From: Planctomycetota bacterium
Lineage (GTDB): Bacteria; Planctomycetota; JACOTG01
Reading direction: 5' to 3'
DNA: 59,072 nucleotides
Assembly (NCBI GenBank): GCA_016178505.1
Contig: JACOTG010000154.1
Location: 1-59,072 of the forward strand
Shown here: piece after piece, positions 35,604-44,454 of the stretch
How positions within the stretch are numbered: the stretch's first letter is position 1
Layout: every line of letters begins with the position of its first letter
Program-made: the position numbers and the translations under genes
Notes under the pieces: generated by a model
Seen by the model: only the letters and a program-made list of their open reading frames with translations
Database searches by the model: none
Told to the model about the DNA's origin: nothing

Positions 35604-35703
35604 CCGGCTAATTGTGCCAGGCACTCGCCGACGAGAATTGCGGCCGCGATGACCCCGGAGGTCGGCACCATTCCGGCGGCACGTGCCTGGCACCGATAGC
35701 CGG
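35604..35703. repeat. Inverted-repeat element with GTGCCTGGCAC ends
   Basis: The left arm at 35604-35624 (CCGGCTAATTGTGCCAGGCA and one more base) is the inverse of the right arm at 35683-35703 (GTGCCTGGCACCGATAGCCG and one more base), with three mismatches over 21 positions. The arms enclose 58 bases. It lies between the divergent M24 peptidase and the first porin. The right-arm motif also occurs at 3305-3325 and 58651-58671. Confidence 0.85.
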
Positions 35704-35824
35704 CGGGGGAAGAGATCGTCGCGCTGGATTCGGTGATCCGGTATAAGTCCGCGTGGGTGGTCACATCAGTTCGTTTGCATCGGGTCCTCTCGTTCGAACG
35801 CCACACGCTTCACGGAGGGAACGA

Positions 35825-37069
35825 ATGAAAGCGATGCTTGCCTCGGCCTTCGCCTCGGTGTTGGCACTTGCGCCGGCTGCCTTCGCGCAAGACGGCTCGG
35901 CGTTCAAGCAGCTGATCGACGAGCTGCACGCGAAAGGCGTTCTCGACGACGCAACCTACAAGAAGATCCGGGATCGCGCCGACTCGGAAGGCGGCAGCGC
36001 TTCGGCGGTCGCCGGCTACGATCCGGGGAAAGGCTTCTTCCTCAAGAGCGCCGACGACACGTCTTCGCTGCATATCTCCGGATTCGGCGACTTCCGTTAC
36101 ACCTACTTCGACAGAGACGAGGACGTCCCGCTCGCGGGCGAGGACAAGTCGAGCTTCCGCATCCGCAAGATGCGCGTGAAGTTCTTCGGCACTGCAGTAA
36201 AACCGTGGGTGAATTACTTCCTGCAATGGGAGAACTCGGGCGGCTCGCTGTCATTGCTCGATTACTACGTCGACCTCTACGACAAGAAGTCGACGCCCGA
36301 GGTCGGCCTCAAGTTCGGACAGTTCAAGCCGCCGTTCAGCCGACAGTTCCTGGTTTCGGACGAGACGCTCGACGTCACCGAGCGCTCGATCTCGAACGAT
36401 TTCTTCTTCTTCGATCGCGACCAAGGCGTGATGCTCCACGGCCGACCGTGCGGCGATTCCGCCAACGTCGAGTACTGGACCGGCCTCTTCAACGGCAACG
36501 GACGCAATCAGTCGGACAATCCGGACGTCGGCCTCCTCTGGGTCAGCCGTCTCGAGTGGAACATCCTCGGCGAGCATGGCTACACCGAGGGCGACCCGGA
36601 CGACACGCAAGATCCGCAGTGGTCGATCGCGTCGAGCTACGGCTACAACCTCGTCACGCCGCAGCAAACGCTTCCGGCCGTGACGACCGACATCGGCATC
36701 TCGCGTTGGGAGGCCGACACCGCGTTCAAGCTGATGGGCTTCTCCGTGCAAGGCGAAGTCTACGTCAGCAGCGAGACGCCTGACGATCGAAGCCCGGGTG
36801 TCCGCGGCGTCCATTCCAGCGGCACCTACGTCCAGTCCGGTTTTTTCGTGATGCCGAAGGAGCTGGAGGTCGCCGCGCGTTGGGCGTACATCGACACCGA
36901 CAATGCGCTCGTGCCGCGCCGCCAGGAGATCGCCGGCGGTGTTCACTACTATTTCGCGGGTCACCCGTGGAAGCTGCAGGCTGAGATCCGCCATCTCGAA
37001 GACGTGCGTACGCCCGGATCGGACAACTACGAGACGCAGGTCATCGTGCAAATGCAGGTGTCATTCTGA
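35825..37069 (+). CDS. OprP/OprO-type phosphate-selective porin family protein (first of a tandem pair)
   Basis: A 414-residue outer-membrane protein with a signal peptide cut near AAFAQD. A short coiled-coil-like segment follows (FKQLIDELHAKGVLDDATYKKI), as in many OprO/P-type proteins, then a beta-barrel with alternating aromatic strands, for example SGFGDFRYTYFDRDED, WVNYFLQWEN and VGLKFGQFKPPFSRQF, ending in a terminal strand QVIVQMQVSF with the C-terminal Phe needed for barrel insertion. It should let small solutes pass the outer membrane; the substrate, phosphate or another anion, is not shown. GGAGG precedes ATG 35825. A close paralogue follows after 58 bases. Confidence 0.88.
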   Translation: MKAMLASAFASVLALAPAAFAQDGSAFKQLIDELHAKGVLDDATYKKIRDRADSEGGSASAVAGYDPGKGFFLKSADDTSSLHISGFGDFRYTYFDRDEDVPLAGEDKSSFRIRKMRVKFFGTAVKPWVNYFLQWENSGGSLSLLDYYVDLYDKKSTPEVGLKFGQFKPPFSRQFLVSDETLDVTERSISNDFFFFDRDQGVMLHGRPCGDSANVEYWTGLFNGNGRNQSDNPDVGLLWVSRLEWNILGEHGYTEGDPDDTQDPQWSIASSYGYNLVTPQQTLPAVTTDIGISRWEADTAFKLMGFSVQGEVYVSSETPDDRSPGVRGVHSSGTYVQSGFFVMPKELEVAARWAYIDTDNALVPRRQEIAGGVHYYFAGHPWKLQAEIRHLEDVRTPGSDNYETQVIVQMQVSF

Positions 37070-37127
37070 CGACGACCTCATCGGCGGCGGCGCGCGCCGC
37101 CGCACGGCACACGACAAGGAGGCTACG

Positions 37128-38384
37128 GTGACGAAACGATGTGCGCTCTTCCCAGTCGTCCTCGCCCTTGCAACTCCGCTCGCCGCGGCGCAGGACAAAT
37201 CGTCGTTCCAACAGCTCCTCGACGAGCTGCGCCAGAAGGGTGTTCTCGACGAGGCGACGACAAAGCGCATCGGCGACGCGGCCGCGAAAGAAGATCAAGG
37301 CAGCTCGGCCAACATCGGGTACGACAAGGGCTTCTCCTTCAAGAGCAAGGACGAGAAGTTCTCGCTGAAGGTGAACGGCTACGGTCAATTCCGCTACAGC
37401 TACACCGATCGCGACGAGGATGTCCCCGGCAACAGCGCAGACAAGTCGGCGTTTCGCAATCGCCGCGTTCGCGTCAGCTTCTCGGGCACTGCGTTCGAGC
37501 CTTGGGTCACCTACAAGTTGCAGTGGGAGAACGCCGGCGGGTCTCTTTCGCTTCGCGACTACTACATCGATCTCTACGACAAGAAGTCGACGCCGGGGAT
37601 CGGAGTGAAGTTCGGACAATTCAAGACGCCGTTTAGCCGGCAGTTCCTGACGTCGGCGCAAAATCTTCAAATCGTCGAACGCGCCCTGACCAACGACACG
37701 TCGGGCACCGACCTCGCGTTCGACCGCGACCAAGGCGTCGCCATCCACGGCAAGCCGTTCGGCTCGGAGTTCAACGTCGAGTACACGACCGGATTGTTCA
37801 ACGGCAACGGGCAGAATCAGTCGGACAACGTCGACGTGGGGCTTCTGTGGGTCAGTCGCCTCGACTGGAACATCCTCGGCGAGCCGGGCTACAGCGAAGG
37901 CGACGTCGAGGACTCTCAGGACGCGAAGTTCGCCGTCGGCTCCAGCTACGCCTACAACATCGTCACGCCGGCCACCGGACCAACCGCGAACATCGACACC
38001 GCCCAGTCGCGCTTGGAGATCGACACGATCTTCAAGCTGATGGGATTTTCGCTGCAGAGCGAGTACTTCGTCAGCAACGAGACGCCTGACGACCACGTCG
38101 CGGCCGACGTCAACGGCGGCATCAATTCGAAGGGCATCTACGTCCAGTCGGGGTTCTTCGTGATGCCGAAGGAGCTGGAGATTGCGGGTCGCTACACCTA
38201 CTTCGATCGCGACCGCGTGGGCGAGCCGAACCGCCAAGAAGTCATCGGCGGCGTGAACTATTACTTCTCGCAGAGTCACTGGTGGAAGCTGCAGGCAGAC
38301 GTTCGGTACCTCGAACCCGCGCGCGACCCCGGCAGCGACAACTACGAGACGCAGTACATCGTGCAGATGCAGGTCTCGTTCTAG
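37128..38384 (+). CDS. OprP/OprO-type porin family protein (second of a tandem pair)
   Basis: A 418-residue porin with the same plan as the upstream gene: signal peptide (LALATPLAAAQ), N-terminal helix FQQLLDELRQKGVLDEATTKRI, then a barrel with NGYGQFRYSYTDRDEDVPG, YKLQWENAGGSLSLRDYYID and FGQFKTPFSRQF, and a terminal strand YIVQMQVSF. Clear similarity to the first porin over the whole length shows a tandem duplication. The start is GTG 37128 with GGAGG six bases upstream. A strong terminator hairpin follows the stop. Confidence 0.88.
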   Translation: MTKRCALFPVVLALATPLAAAQDKSSFQQLLDELRQKGVLDEATTKRIGDAAAKEDQGSSANIGYDKGFSFKSKDEKFSLKVNGYGQFRYSYTDRDEDVPGNSADKSAFRNRRVRVSFSGTAFEPWVTYKLQWENAGGSLSLRDYYIDLYDKKSTPGIGVKFGQFKTPFSRQFLTSAQNLQIVERALTNDTSGTDLAFDRDQGVAIHGKPFGSEFNVEYTTGLFNGNGQNQSDNVDVGLLWVSRLDWNILGEPGYSEGDVEDSQDAKFAVGSSYAYNIVTPATGPTANIDTAQSRLEIDTIFKLMGFSLQSEYFVSNETPDDHVAADVNGGINSKGIYVQSGFFVMPKELEIAGRYTYFDRDRVGEPNRQEVIGGVNYYFSQSHWWKLQADVRYLEPARDPGSDNYETQYIVQMQVSF

Positions 38385-38400
38385 CGCATTTCGCTACGAC

Positions 38401-38455
38401 ACGAGCGCCGACGGTCCTCGTCTTCTGACGGCCGTCGGCGCTCGTTCATTTTCGA
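38401..38455 (+). terminator. Intrinsic transcription terminator after the porin pair
   Basis: A perfect 14-base stem, ACGAGCGCCGACGG (38401-38414) with CCGTCGGCGCTCGT (38432-38445), has a 17-base loop and is followed by TTCATTTT. It lies 16 bases after the second porin stop and before the convergent OsmC gene, so it could serve both strands. Confidence 0.85.
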
Positions 38456-38495
38456 CGGACGATTCGGCGCACGATCTCGACACGATCGCGATCAA

Positions 38496-38930
38496 CTATG
38501 CCGGCGTGATGTCGGCGGTCACCGTCACGTCGGCCTTCACGCTGTTCGAGACGATGCAGTACTTCTTCGCCTTCTGCACCAACTCTTCCGCTTTCGCGAC
38601 GTCGGCCCCGTCGACGCGAAGTGCCATGCGAATGGCGACCGCCGTGACGGCGAGCCCGGTGTCGGTCTTGTCCACGATCCCCTCGGCGCGTGCGCGATAG
38701 CTCCGCAATCCGACGCGCGCCTTTTCGGCGATCGCGAGGTACGTCTGCATCAAGCACAAGTTGAGCGCGGAGAGCAGCAGATGCTCGGGGCTCCAGTGAT
38801 CCGGCGGGCCGTCGAATTCGGGCGGCGCGTCGCCCACGATCGAAGGGCGCGGCGGCGCCAAGAGTGTGCCACGGCGGCCGGACGTCCACGTGATTTCGGC
38901 GTTGTAGCGATGGGGAAACGGTGCGGGCAT
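38496..38930 (-). CDS. OsmC/Ohr-family protein
   Basis: A 144-residue protein of the OsmC superfamily. It has the family's two Cys positions, in LLLSALNLCLMQTY and AKKYCIVSNSVK, and the opening YNAEITWTSGRRGTL. Ohr/OsmC members reduce organic hydroperoxides with these two thiols. The ATG at 38930 is preferred to the one at 38939, because GGAG directly abuts the latter and is about nine bases from the former. It is divergent from cydA, so both may be part of an oxygen or peroxide response, though no operator is seen. Confidence 0.85.
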   Translation of the reverse strand: MPAPFPHRYNAEITWTSGRRGTLLAPPRPSIVGDAPPEFDGPPDHWSPEHLLLSALNLCLMQTYLAIAEKARVGLRSYRARAEGIVDKTDTGLAVTAVAIRMALRVDGADVAKAEELVQKAKKYCIVSNSVKADVTVTADITPA

Positions 38931-38990
38931 GTCTCGCATCTCCTCTCGATCCTTGTTTGTCGGGCAACCGTCTAGTATCCCTACGCGCAG
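38931..38990. promoter_or_regulatory. Short divergent promoter region between OsmC and cydA
   Basis: Only 60 bases separate the two divergent starts, so both promoters must overlap here or extend into the genes. The OsmC ribosome binding site (GAGGAG on the minus strand) is visible. I could not define -35/-10 boxes or an FNR/ArcA-type site. Confidence 0.35.
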
Positions 38991-40319
38991 ATGAACTCAG
39001 CGCTCACGATCGACCGCTGGCAATTCGCGTTCACGAACACGTTTCACTATCTCTTCCCACAGCTCACGATGGGCCTCGCGCTCCTGATCGTCGTCCTGAA
39101 AACGATCGGGTTGCGACGAGCAGACGAGCATTACAACAAAGCCGCGCGGTTCTGGGCGAAGATCTTCGCCGTCAACTTCGCGATGGGCGTCGTGACCGGC
39201 ATCCCGATGGAGTTCCAGTTCGGCACCAACTGGTCGCGATTCTCGGCGACGGCTGGCGGAGTCATCGGGCACACGCTCGCGATGGAAGGCGTCTTCTCGT
39301 TCTTCCTCGAGTCCACGTTTCTCGGCCTGTTCCTCTTCGGTGAGAAGCGACTCGGCGTGCGCGGGCACTGGTTCGCCGCGTTCATGGTCTTCGCCGGCTC
39401 GTGGCTGTCCGGCTTCCTGATCGTCGCCACGAACGCGTGGATGCAGCACCCAGTGGCGTTCGAGCGCGCCGCCGACGGATCAATGAGCCTCGCCAGCTTC
39501 TGGGGTCTGCTCGGCAACCCGTGGCTCGGGTGGCAGTACGCGCACACGATGCTGGGTGCCGTGCTCACCGGGTGCTTCGCGATGGCGTCGATCGGCGCGT
39601 ACTACCTGCTTCACGGAAGCCACGCGGAGTTCGGTCGCACGTTCGTTCGCATCGCCGTGATCGTCGGCTTGCCTGCGGCTCTCCTCGCCGCGTTTCCGAC
39701 CGGCGACGGCCAGGCCAAGATGGTCGCGCAGCATCAGCCGGTGACGTTCGCGGCGATGGAGGGCGCGTTCCAGACCGAGCACGGCGCGTCGCTCGTGCTC
39801 GTCGGTCAGCCCGACATGGAGCAGCGGCGGCTCGACAACCCAATCGCCATTCCGCGCGTGCTGAGCTTCCTCACGCACAATCGCTGGACCGCAGAGGTGA
39901 AGGGGCTCGAGGAGTTCCCCGAGACGGAATGGCCCGACAACGTGCCGCTCCTCTACTTCGCCTATCACGTGATGGCCGGACTTGGCACGCTCTTCATCGC
40001 GGTAATGGGCGTGGCCGCGTGGCTCCTCTGGCGCGGGCGACTGTTCCGGTCGCGCTGGATGCTGTGGGTGCTCTTGCTGCTGCTCCCCTTCCCGTACATC
40101 GCGAACACTGCAGGTTGGATGACCGCCGAGATGGGGCGCCAGCCCTGGGTCATCCACGGACTCATGCGCACGAGCGAGGCGTCATCGCCAAACGTCTCCA
40201 CCGGAAACGGACTGTTCACCCTCATCGGATTCATGGGAATGTACGCGTTGCTCGGCATCCTGTTCCTGTTCCTCGTCATCCGCGATATCGACCGAGGCCC
40301 CGAGCCGGCGAGCGACTGA
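38991..40319 (+). CDS. cydA: Cytochrome bd ubiquinol oxidase subunit I
   Basis: A 442-residue membrane subunit of the high-affinity terminal oxidase that oxidises quinol and reduces oxygen to water. Heme ligand His19 is in FAFTNTFHYLFPQLTMG; conserved acidic residues are in SFFLESTFLGLFLFGEKR; a further ligand region is WQYAHTMLGAV; the family hallmark TAEMGRQPWVIHGLMRT is present. It is shorter than the E. coli protein and appears to have a short Q loop, as in the Cio-type and Gram-positive enzymes. cydB follows after one base. No cydDC or small cydX-like gene is evident. Confidence 0.95.
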   Translation: MNSALTIDRWQFAFTNTFHYLFPQLTMGLALLIVVLKTIGLRRADEHYNKAARFWAKIFAVNFAMGVVTGIPMEFQFGTNWSRFSATAGGVIGHTLAMEGVFSFFLESTFLGLFLFGEKRLGVRGHWFAAFMVFAGSWLSGFLIVATNAWMQHPVAFERAADGSMSLASFWGLLGNPWLGWQYAHTMLGAVLTGCFAMASIGAYYLLHGSHAEFGRTFVRIAVIVGLPAALLAAFPTGDGQAKMVAQHQPVTFAAMEGAFQTEHGASLVLVGQPDMEQRRLDNPIAIPRVLSFLTHNRWTAEVKGLEEFPETEWPDNVPLLYFAYHVMAGLGTLFIAVMGVAAWLLWRGRLFRSRWMLWVLLLLLPFPYIANTAGWMTAEMGRQPWVIHGLMRTSEASSPNVSTGNGLFTLIGFMGMYALLGILFLFLVIRDIDRGPEPASD

Positions 40320-40320
40320 C

Positions 40321-41361
40321 ATGCCAACGATCTGGTTCTGCCTCGTCGCCGCGATGATCGTGATGTACGTCGTCCTCGATGGGTTCGACCTCGGCGCGGG
40401 AATCGTCGGACTGTTTGCGGCCAAGACCGACGACGAGAAACGGCTCGTCCTACGCACGATCGGGCCCGTGTGGGACGGCAACGAGGTGTGGCTGATCGCC
40501 GCGGGTGGCACGCTGTATTTCGCGTTTCCGAAGTTGTACGCGGCGAGCTTCAGCGGCTTCTATCTGCCGCTCATGATCGTGCTGTGGCTCCTCATGCTGC
40601 GCGGCGTGTCGATCGAATTCCGCGGCCACGTGGCGAGCGCCTTGTGGCAGTCGCTCTGGGGCGTCGTCTTCGGCGGGTCGAGCCTCCTTCTCGTCGTCTT
40701 TTTCGGTGCGGCGCTCGGCAACGTCGTGCGCGGCGTTCCGCTCGATGCGTCCGGTCGCTTCTTCGAGCCACTGTGGACGGATTTCGGGACGGGCGAGCCC
40801 ACGGGAATCCTGGATTGGTACACGGTGCTCGCCGGGCTTGCCTCGTTCGCGACGCTGACCGTTCACGGCGCACTGTGGGTCGCGACGAAGACCGACGGCC
40901 CGTTGTCCGAGCGGGCGCGGCGCATCGCCGCTCGCGCGTGGTGGGGAGTCGTCGCGACGATCGCGCTCCTGACGGTCGCGACGCTGCAAGTGCAACCGCT
41001 GGTGATGGCAAGCCTCGCCGCCAGGCCGTGGGGCGCCGCGTTTCCGTTGCTGGCGGCCGCGTCGCTGGTCGCTCTGCGCGTGCTCGCGACTCGAGGTTTC
41101 GACCGGCGGGCGTTCCTTGCATCGTGCACGTTCATCGCGGCAATGCTCGTGAGCGTCGTCTTCGGACTCTATCCCTACGTGCTGCCTTCGCACATCGATC
41201 CGGCGTTCGGCCTCACCGTCCACAACGCGGCCGCGGCAGACGCGGGCCTTCGAGTCGGGCTCTTGTGGTGGATCCCGGGGATGGCTCTTGCGACCGGGTA
41301 TTTCGTCTATCTCTATCGCCGCTTCGCGGGCAAAGTTCGTCTCGAGGATGAGGGGTACTAG
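40321..41361 (+). CDS. cydB: Cytochrome bd ubiquinol oxidase subunit II
   Basis: A 346-residue partner of CydA with eight or so hydrophobic helices. The start MPTIWFCLVAAMIVMYVVLD and the next segment GFDLGAGIVGLF are diagnostic of CydB, as is the early GPVWDGNEVWLI motif. It forms the heterodimer with CydA in the cytoplasmic membrane. The ribosome binding site lies in the end of cydA. The next gene begins three bases after its stop. Confidence 0.95.
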   Translation: MPTIWFCLVAAMIVMYVVLDGFDLGAGIVGLFAAKTDDEKRLVLRTIGPVWDGNEVWLIAAGGTLYFAFPKLYAASFSGFYLPLMIVLWLLMLRGVSIEFRGHVASALWQSLWGVVFGGSSLLLVVFFGAALGNVVRGVPLDASGRFFEPLWTDFGTGEPTGILDWYTVLAGLASFATLTVHGALWVATKTDGPLSERARRIAARAWWGVVATIALLTVATLQVQPLVMASLAARPWGAAFPLLAAASLVALRVLATRGFDRRAFLASCTFIAAMLVSVVFGLYPYVLPSHIDPAFGLTVHNAAAADAGLRVGLLWWIPGMALATGYFVYLYRRFAGKVRLEDEGY

Positions 41362-41364
41362 CCG

Positions 41365-43167
41365 ATGGTCAACCCCGTTGCGTCGACTCAGCAAGACGTC
41401 CTTCAAGATCGAACGATGGCGGTGGAGACGCCGGAGCACGTCTCGATCGAGTATCCGCTCGCCGGCCTCGGGTCACGCTTCGCCGCGCTGCTTGCCGACC
41501 TCGCCGTGATCATGCTGGTGTTCGTGGCACTGTGCATCGCGGTGTTGCTCACTGCGCTGATGTTCGGGACGACGGTGGGTGGTGCTCCGGCGGCGATCGC
41601 CTTGATCCTCGGTGGGTTCTCGCTGCTCTGGGGATACTTCTTCGTGTTCGAAGCGTTTCGCGATGGACAGACTCCGGGAAAGAGGTGGCTTTCGATCCGC
41701 GTGGTCATGGACGGAGGATATCCACTGACTGTCGAGGCCGCCGCGATTCGGAATCTCATCCGGATCATCGACATTCAAGGCGCTGGAATGGTCGGCGGGT
41801 TCTTCATGCTGCTCGGCAGTCGGGCGAAGCGCCTCGGCGATCTCGCGGCATCCACGGTCGTCGTGCGGGAGTTACCAGTCGAGTTTCCCGAAATTACCGA
41901 ACTGTCGGAAGGCGTTGCCGCGCCTCGCCTGAACGATCCGGCATTCGCGGCGCTGGAGAAGTACGTCGATCGTCGAACGGCCTTCGACGTGCGCACGCGC
42001 GACGGCCTCGCGTCGCAACTCGTGCGCCGTCTTGGCGCGCTCGAACCGAAGCACGCCAACGAGAGCGACGATGCGTTCGTGGTGCGCTTCCATGCGGCCG
42101 AGCGCGCGTGCCGCGCCGCCGCTCGTCTCGGCGAGCGAGCCGGAAGCGCGGCAGCCGTGTCGCTTCTCCGCGCGAAGCGCAATCGTTGGGAGCGATTTCG
42201 CCGCGAAGCAAAGGCAGTCCGTGACAATGGGCTTCGATCCCTCGGCGAGGAGGGCGTGGGTTCGTTCGCGGCGCGTTACCGGGAACTGACCGCCGACCTC
42301 GCGAGGGCGCGCACGTACGGCGCCTCGGCTCAGACGATCTATGCGCTCGAACGGCTCGTGGGCGCCGGACACAATCTTCTCTATCGGCCGGCGAGACAGT
42401 CGTTGCGGCGTGCCGGGCGTTGGCTTTGGTCTGGATTCCCTCGGCTCGTGCGGCGTCGGTGGCTGCCGATCGCGGTCGCGAGCGCGCTTCTGTACGCTCC
42501 GGGCTTGGGCGCCTACGTCTTGCTGCGCACGCATCCCGAATTCGAGAGACAGATCGTCTCCGCCGACATGATCTCGCGGGCCGAGGCTGCGCCCGCGAGG
42601 CGTGCGGCCGGGACCGGCTATGTCGACCCACCCGATCTCGGTCATGGGTTGATGTCCACGGCGATCATCTCGAACAACGTTCGGGTTGCGTTCCTCGCGT
42701 TCGCAGCGGGCGTTTCCGCGGGCGTCTTGACTGCCGTCCTTCTGGTGCTCAACGGCATCAGCCTCGGAAGCAGCCTCGCCGTGTTCGCCAATCGACACGT
42801 GCTCGACGTGATCGGAGTTTTCGTCATGCCGCACGGCGTCATCGAACTCACCGCCATTTGCATCGCCGGAGGCGCGGGGTTGTGGATGGGGAGCGCGTTT
42901 CTCCTCCCCGGTCGCAAGACGCGTCGGGCTGCATTTGCCGAGCGCGCGAAGGAGGCCATCGCCCTCATCGGCGGCGTTGCCGTGATGCTGCTGATCGCCG
43001 GAACGATCGAGGGGTTCGTGTCGCCGTCGAAGCTTCCGGACGGCGCCAAGCTCGCCTTCGCCGGAGTCGCCGCGCTGGCGCTCGTCGTCTACCTCGTAGG
43101 ATCCGGCCGCGGAGTCGCGCGCGCGGACGCCCCTAGCCGCTCGCTCACAACGCGCCGCGACGCTTGA
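41365..43167 (+). CDS. RDD-family / SpoIIM (stage II sporulation protein M-like) fusion membrane protein
   Basis: A 600-residue membrane protein. Residues ~28-175 form an RDD domain (LAGLGSRFAALLADLAVIML, DGQTPGKRWLSIRVVMDGGYPLT, SRAKRLGDLAASTVVV). After a soluble ~170-residue helical linker comes a SpoIIM/DUF95 domain (about 345-575) with GLMSTAIISNNVRVAFLAFA, VLNGISLGSSLAVFANRH and FVMPHGVIELTAICIAGGAGL. In many bacteria these are separate genes beside MoxR, DUF58, DUF4129 and DUF4350 genes; here they are fused and face that operon convergently. Function is unknown. ATG 41365 has GAGGGG nine bases upstream; ATG 41416 is an alternative. Confidence 0.88.
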   Translation: MVNPVASTQQDVLQDRTMAVETPEHVSIEYPLAGLGSRFAALLADLAVIMLVFVALCIAVLLTALMFGTTVGGAPAAIALILGGFSLLWGYFFVFEAFRDGQTPGKRWLSIRVVMDGGYPLTVEAAAIRNLIRIIDIQGAGMVGGFFMLLGSRAKRLGDLAASTVVVRELPVEFPEITELSEGVAAPRLNDPAFAALEKYVDRRTAFDVRTRDGLASQLVRRLGALEPKHANESDDAFVVRFHAAERACRAAARLGERAGSAAAVSLLRAKRNRWERFRREAKAVRDNGLRSLGEEGVGSFAARYRELTADLARARTYGASAQTIYALERLVGAGHNLLYRPARQSLRRAGRWLWSGFPRLVRRRWLPIAVASALLYAPGLGAYVLLRTHPEFERQIVSADMISRAEAAPARRAAGTGYVDPPDLGHGLMSTAIISNNVRVAFLAFAAGVSAGVLTAVLLVLNGISLGSSLAVFANRHVLDVIGVFVMPHGVIELTAICIAGGAGLWMGSAFLLPGRKTRRAAFAERAKEAIALIGGVAVMLLIAGTIEGFVSPSKLPDGAKLAFAGVAALALVVYLVGSGRGVARADAPSRSLTTRRDA

Positions 43168-44446
43168 TCGTGACGTAGCGGTTCACGGCTTCGGCGACCG
43201 CTGCTTCGGGGGCGATGTCGAGCACTTGGATTCCGTGGTCGCGCATCTTCGCCAGAGCGTGGGCACGCGCAAGGACCAGCTCGGTGGCTGCGGCTCGGCG
43301 GTACGCCGATGGTCGGTCGTCGCACGGCGCCGCTGCGGCGGCGAACAAGTCGACGTTGCGCATCGCCACGAAGAGCGGCAAGTGCCTGCGCGCGAGCCGC
43401 GCCAACTGCACCGCTAGCGGCGCGCTCACTTCCTCGTCGATGACGTCGCCGAAGAACACGAGCAGCGACCGCCGGCGCACGAGCCGTGACAGCCGCGTCA
43501 GCGCGCGCGGATAGTCGGGCTCGACGCTTCGCGCCTCGAGCTTCGCGAAGACCGACGGAATGCGATCGGGCGGATATCGGTCCGGCGGCAGCACGGCCTG
43601 CACTTCATCCGAGAACGCGAACACGCCGACCTGGTCCTGCCACACACGCGCGACCTCGGAAAGCACGACCGCCGCCGCCAGCGCGTGGTCGAGCCGCGCG
43701 CGGTCACCCACGCGCTCGGACATCAGCCGGCCGGTGTCGACGCATAGGACGATGCTTTGATTTCGCTCGGCTTCGTACTGCCGGACGATGAGCTTGGCGT
43801 GTCGCGCGCTGGCCTTCCAGTCGAGCCGACGCGGATCGTCGCCGTGGACATATTCGCGCAGCGATTCGAACGCGCCGCCCTCGCCGCGAAGCCTCGCGTT
43901 GCGAAATCCGGCCTGGTGGAGTTGATGATGCATCGCGAGGAGACGATGCGCGCGCACCTCGCGCAGCCCAGGAATGACCTCGACGCGGCGATCGAGCGGC
44001 CGACGCGTCTGGCGCCACGCGAGGCGCAGCGGACACAGCTCGCGCACGTCGAGCGATGCGATGACGTGCTCGCCGCGCTCGCGCGCCGAAATCAAGACGC
44101 CGATGCTCGTCCGCTCGCCCGCGCCCACGACGACCGACTGCACGGAACCGCTCGCCTCCACCGACAACGCGTCGGGGACGTGGAGCGCCAGCCTCAACTC
44201 GGCCGGCCGGCCGGAGCGATTGGCGATGCGCACGCGAATCTCGGCTTCTTCGCCATGCGCAAGACGCGACGGAACGACGACGTCGATCTCGGGGCTCGCG
44301 ACACGCCTCGCGAGGAGAACGTCCACGGCGAGAAGCACGACGAACGCCGCGTCGAGCCCGAAGCCGACGCGCGGCAGGAATGCGACGAGAAGCGCGCCGG
44401 CCGCGAGCGCCACGTACCAGCGCCACGCCGGAACGACGATCGGCAC
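43145..44446 (-). CDS. DUF58-domain protein (VWA-like, MoxR-associated)
   Basis: A 433-residue protein. Two N-terminal helices (WYVALAAGALLVAFLPRVGFGLDAAFVVLL) are followed by a beta domain and the DUF58 core, DDPRRLDWKASARHAKLIVR, then a von Willebrand-A-like part (QSIVLCVDTGRLMSE). DUF58 proteins act with MoxR ATPases in chaperone-like assembly of metal enzymes or envelope proteins. It starts at GTG 44446, eight bases after the MoxR stop. Its 3' end overlaps that of the convergent RDD-SpoIIM gene by 23 bases. Confidence 0.88.
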   Translation of the reverse strand: MPIVVPAWRWYVALAAGALLVAFLPRVGFGLDAAFVVLLAVDVLLARRVASPEIDVVVPSRLAHGEEAEIRVRIANRSGRPAELRLALHVPDALSVEASGSVQSVVVGAGERTSIGVLISARERGEHVIASLDVRELCPLRLAWRQTRRPLDRRVEVIPGLREVRAHRLLAMHHQLHQAGFRNARLRGEGGAFESLREYVHGDDPRRLDWKASARHAKLIVRQYEAERNQSIVLCVDTGRLMSERVGDRARLDHALAAAVVLSEVARVWQDQVGVFAFSDEVQAVLPPDRYPPDRIPSVFAKLEARSVEPDYPRALTRLSRLVRRRSLLVFFGDVIDEEVSAPLAVQLARLARRHLPLFVAMRNVDLFAAAAAPCDDRPSAYRRAAATELVLARAHALAKMRDHGIQVLDIAPEAAVAEAVNRYVTIKRRGAL

Positions 44447-44454
44447 ACGTCGGC

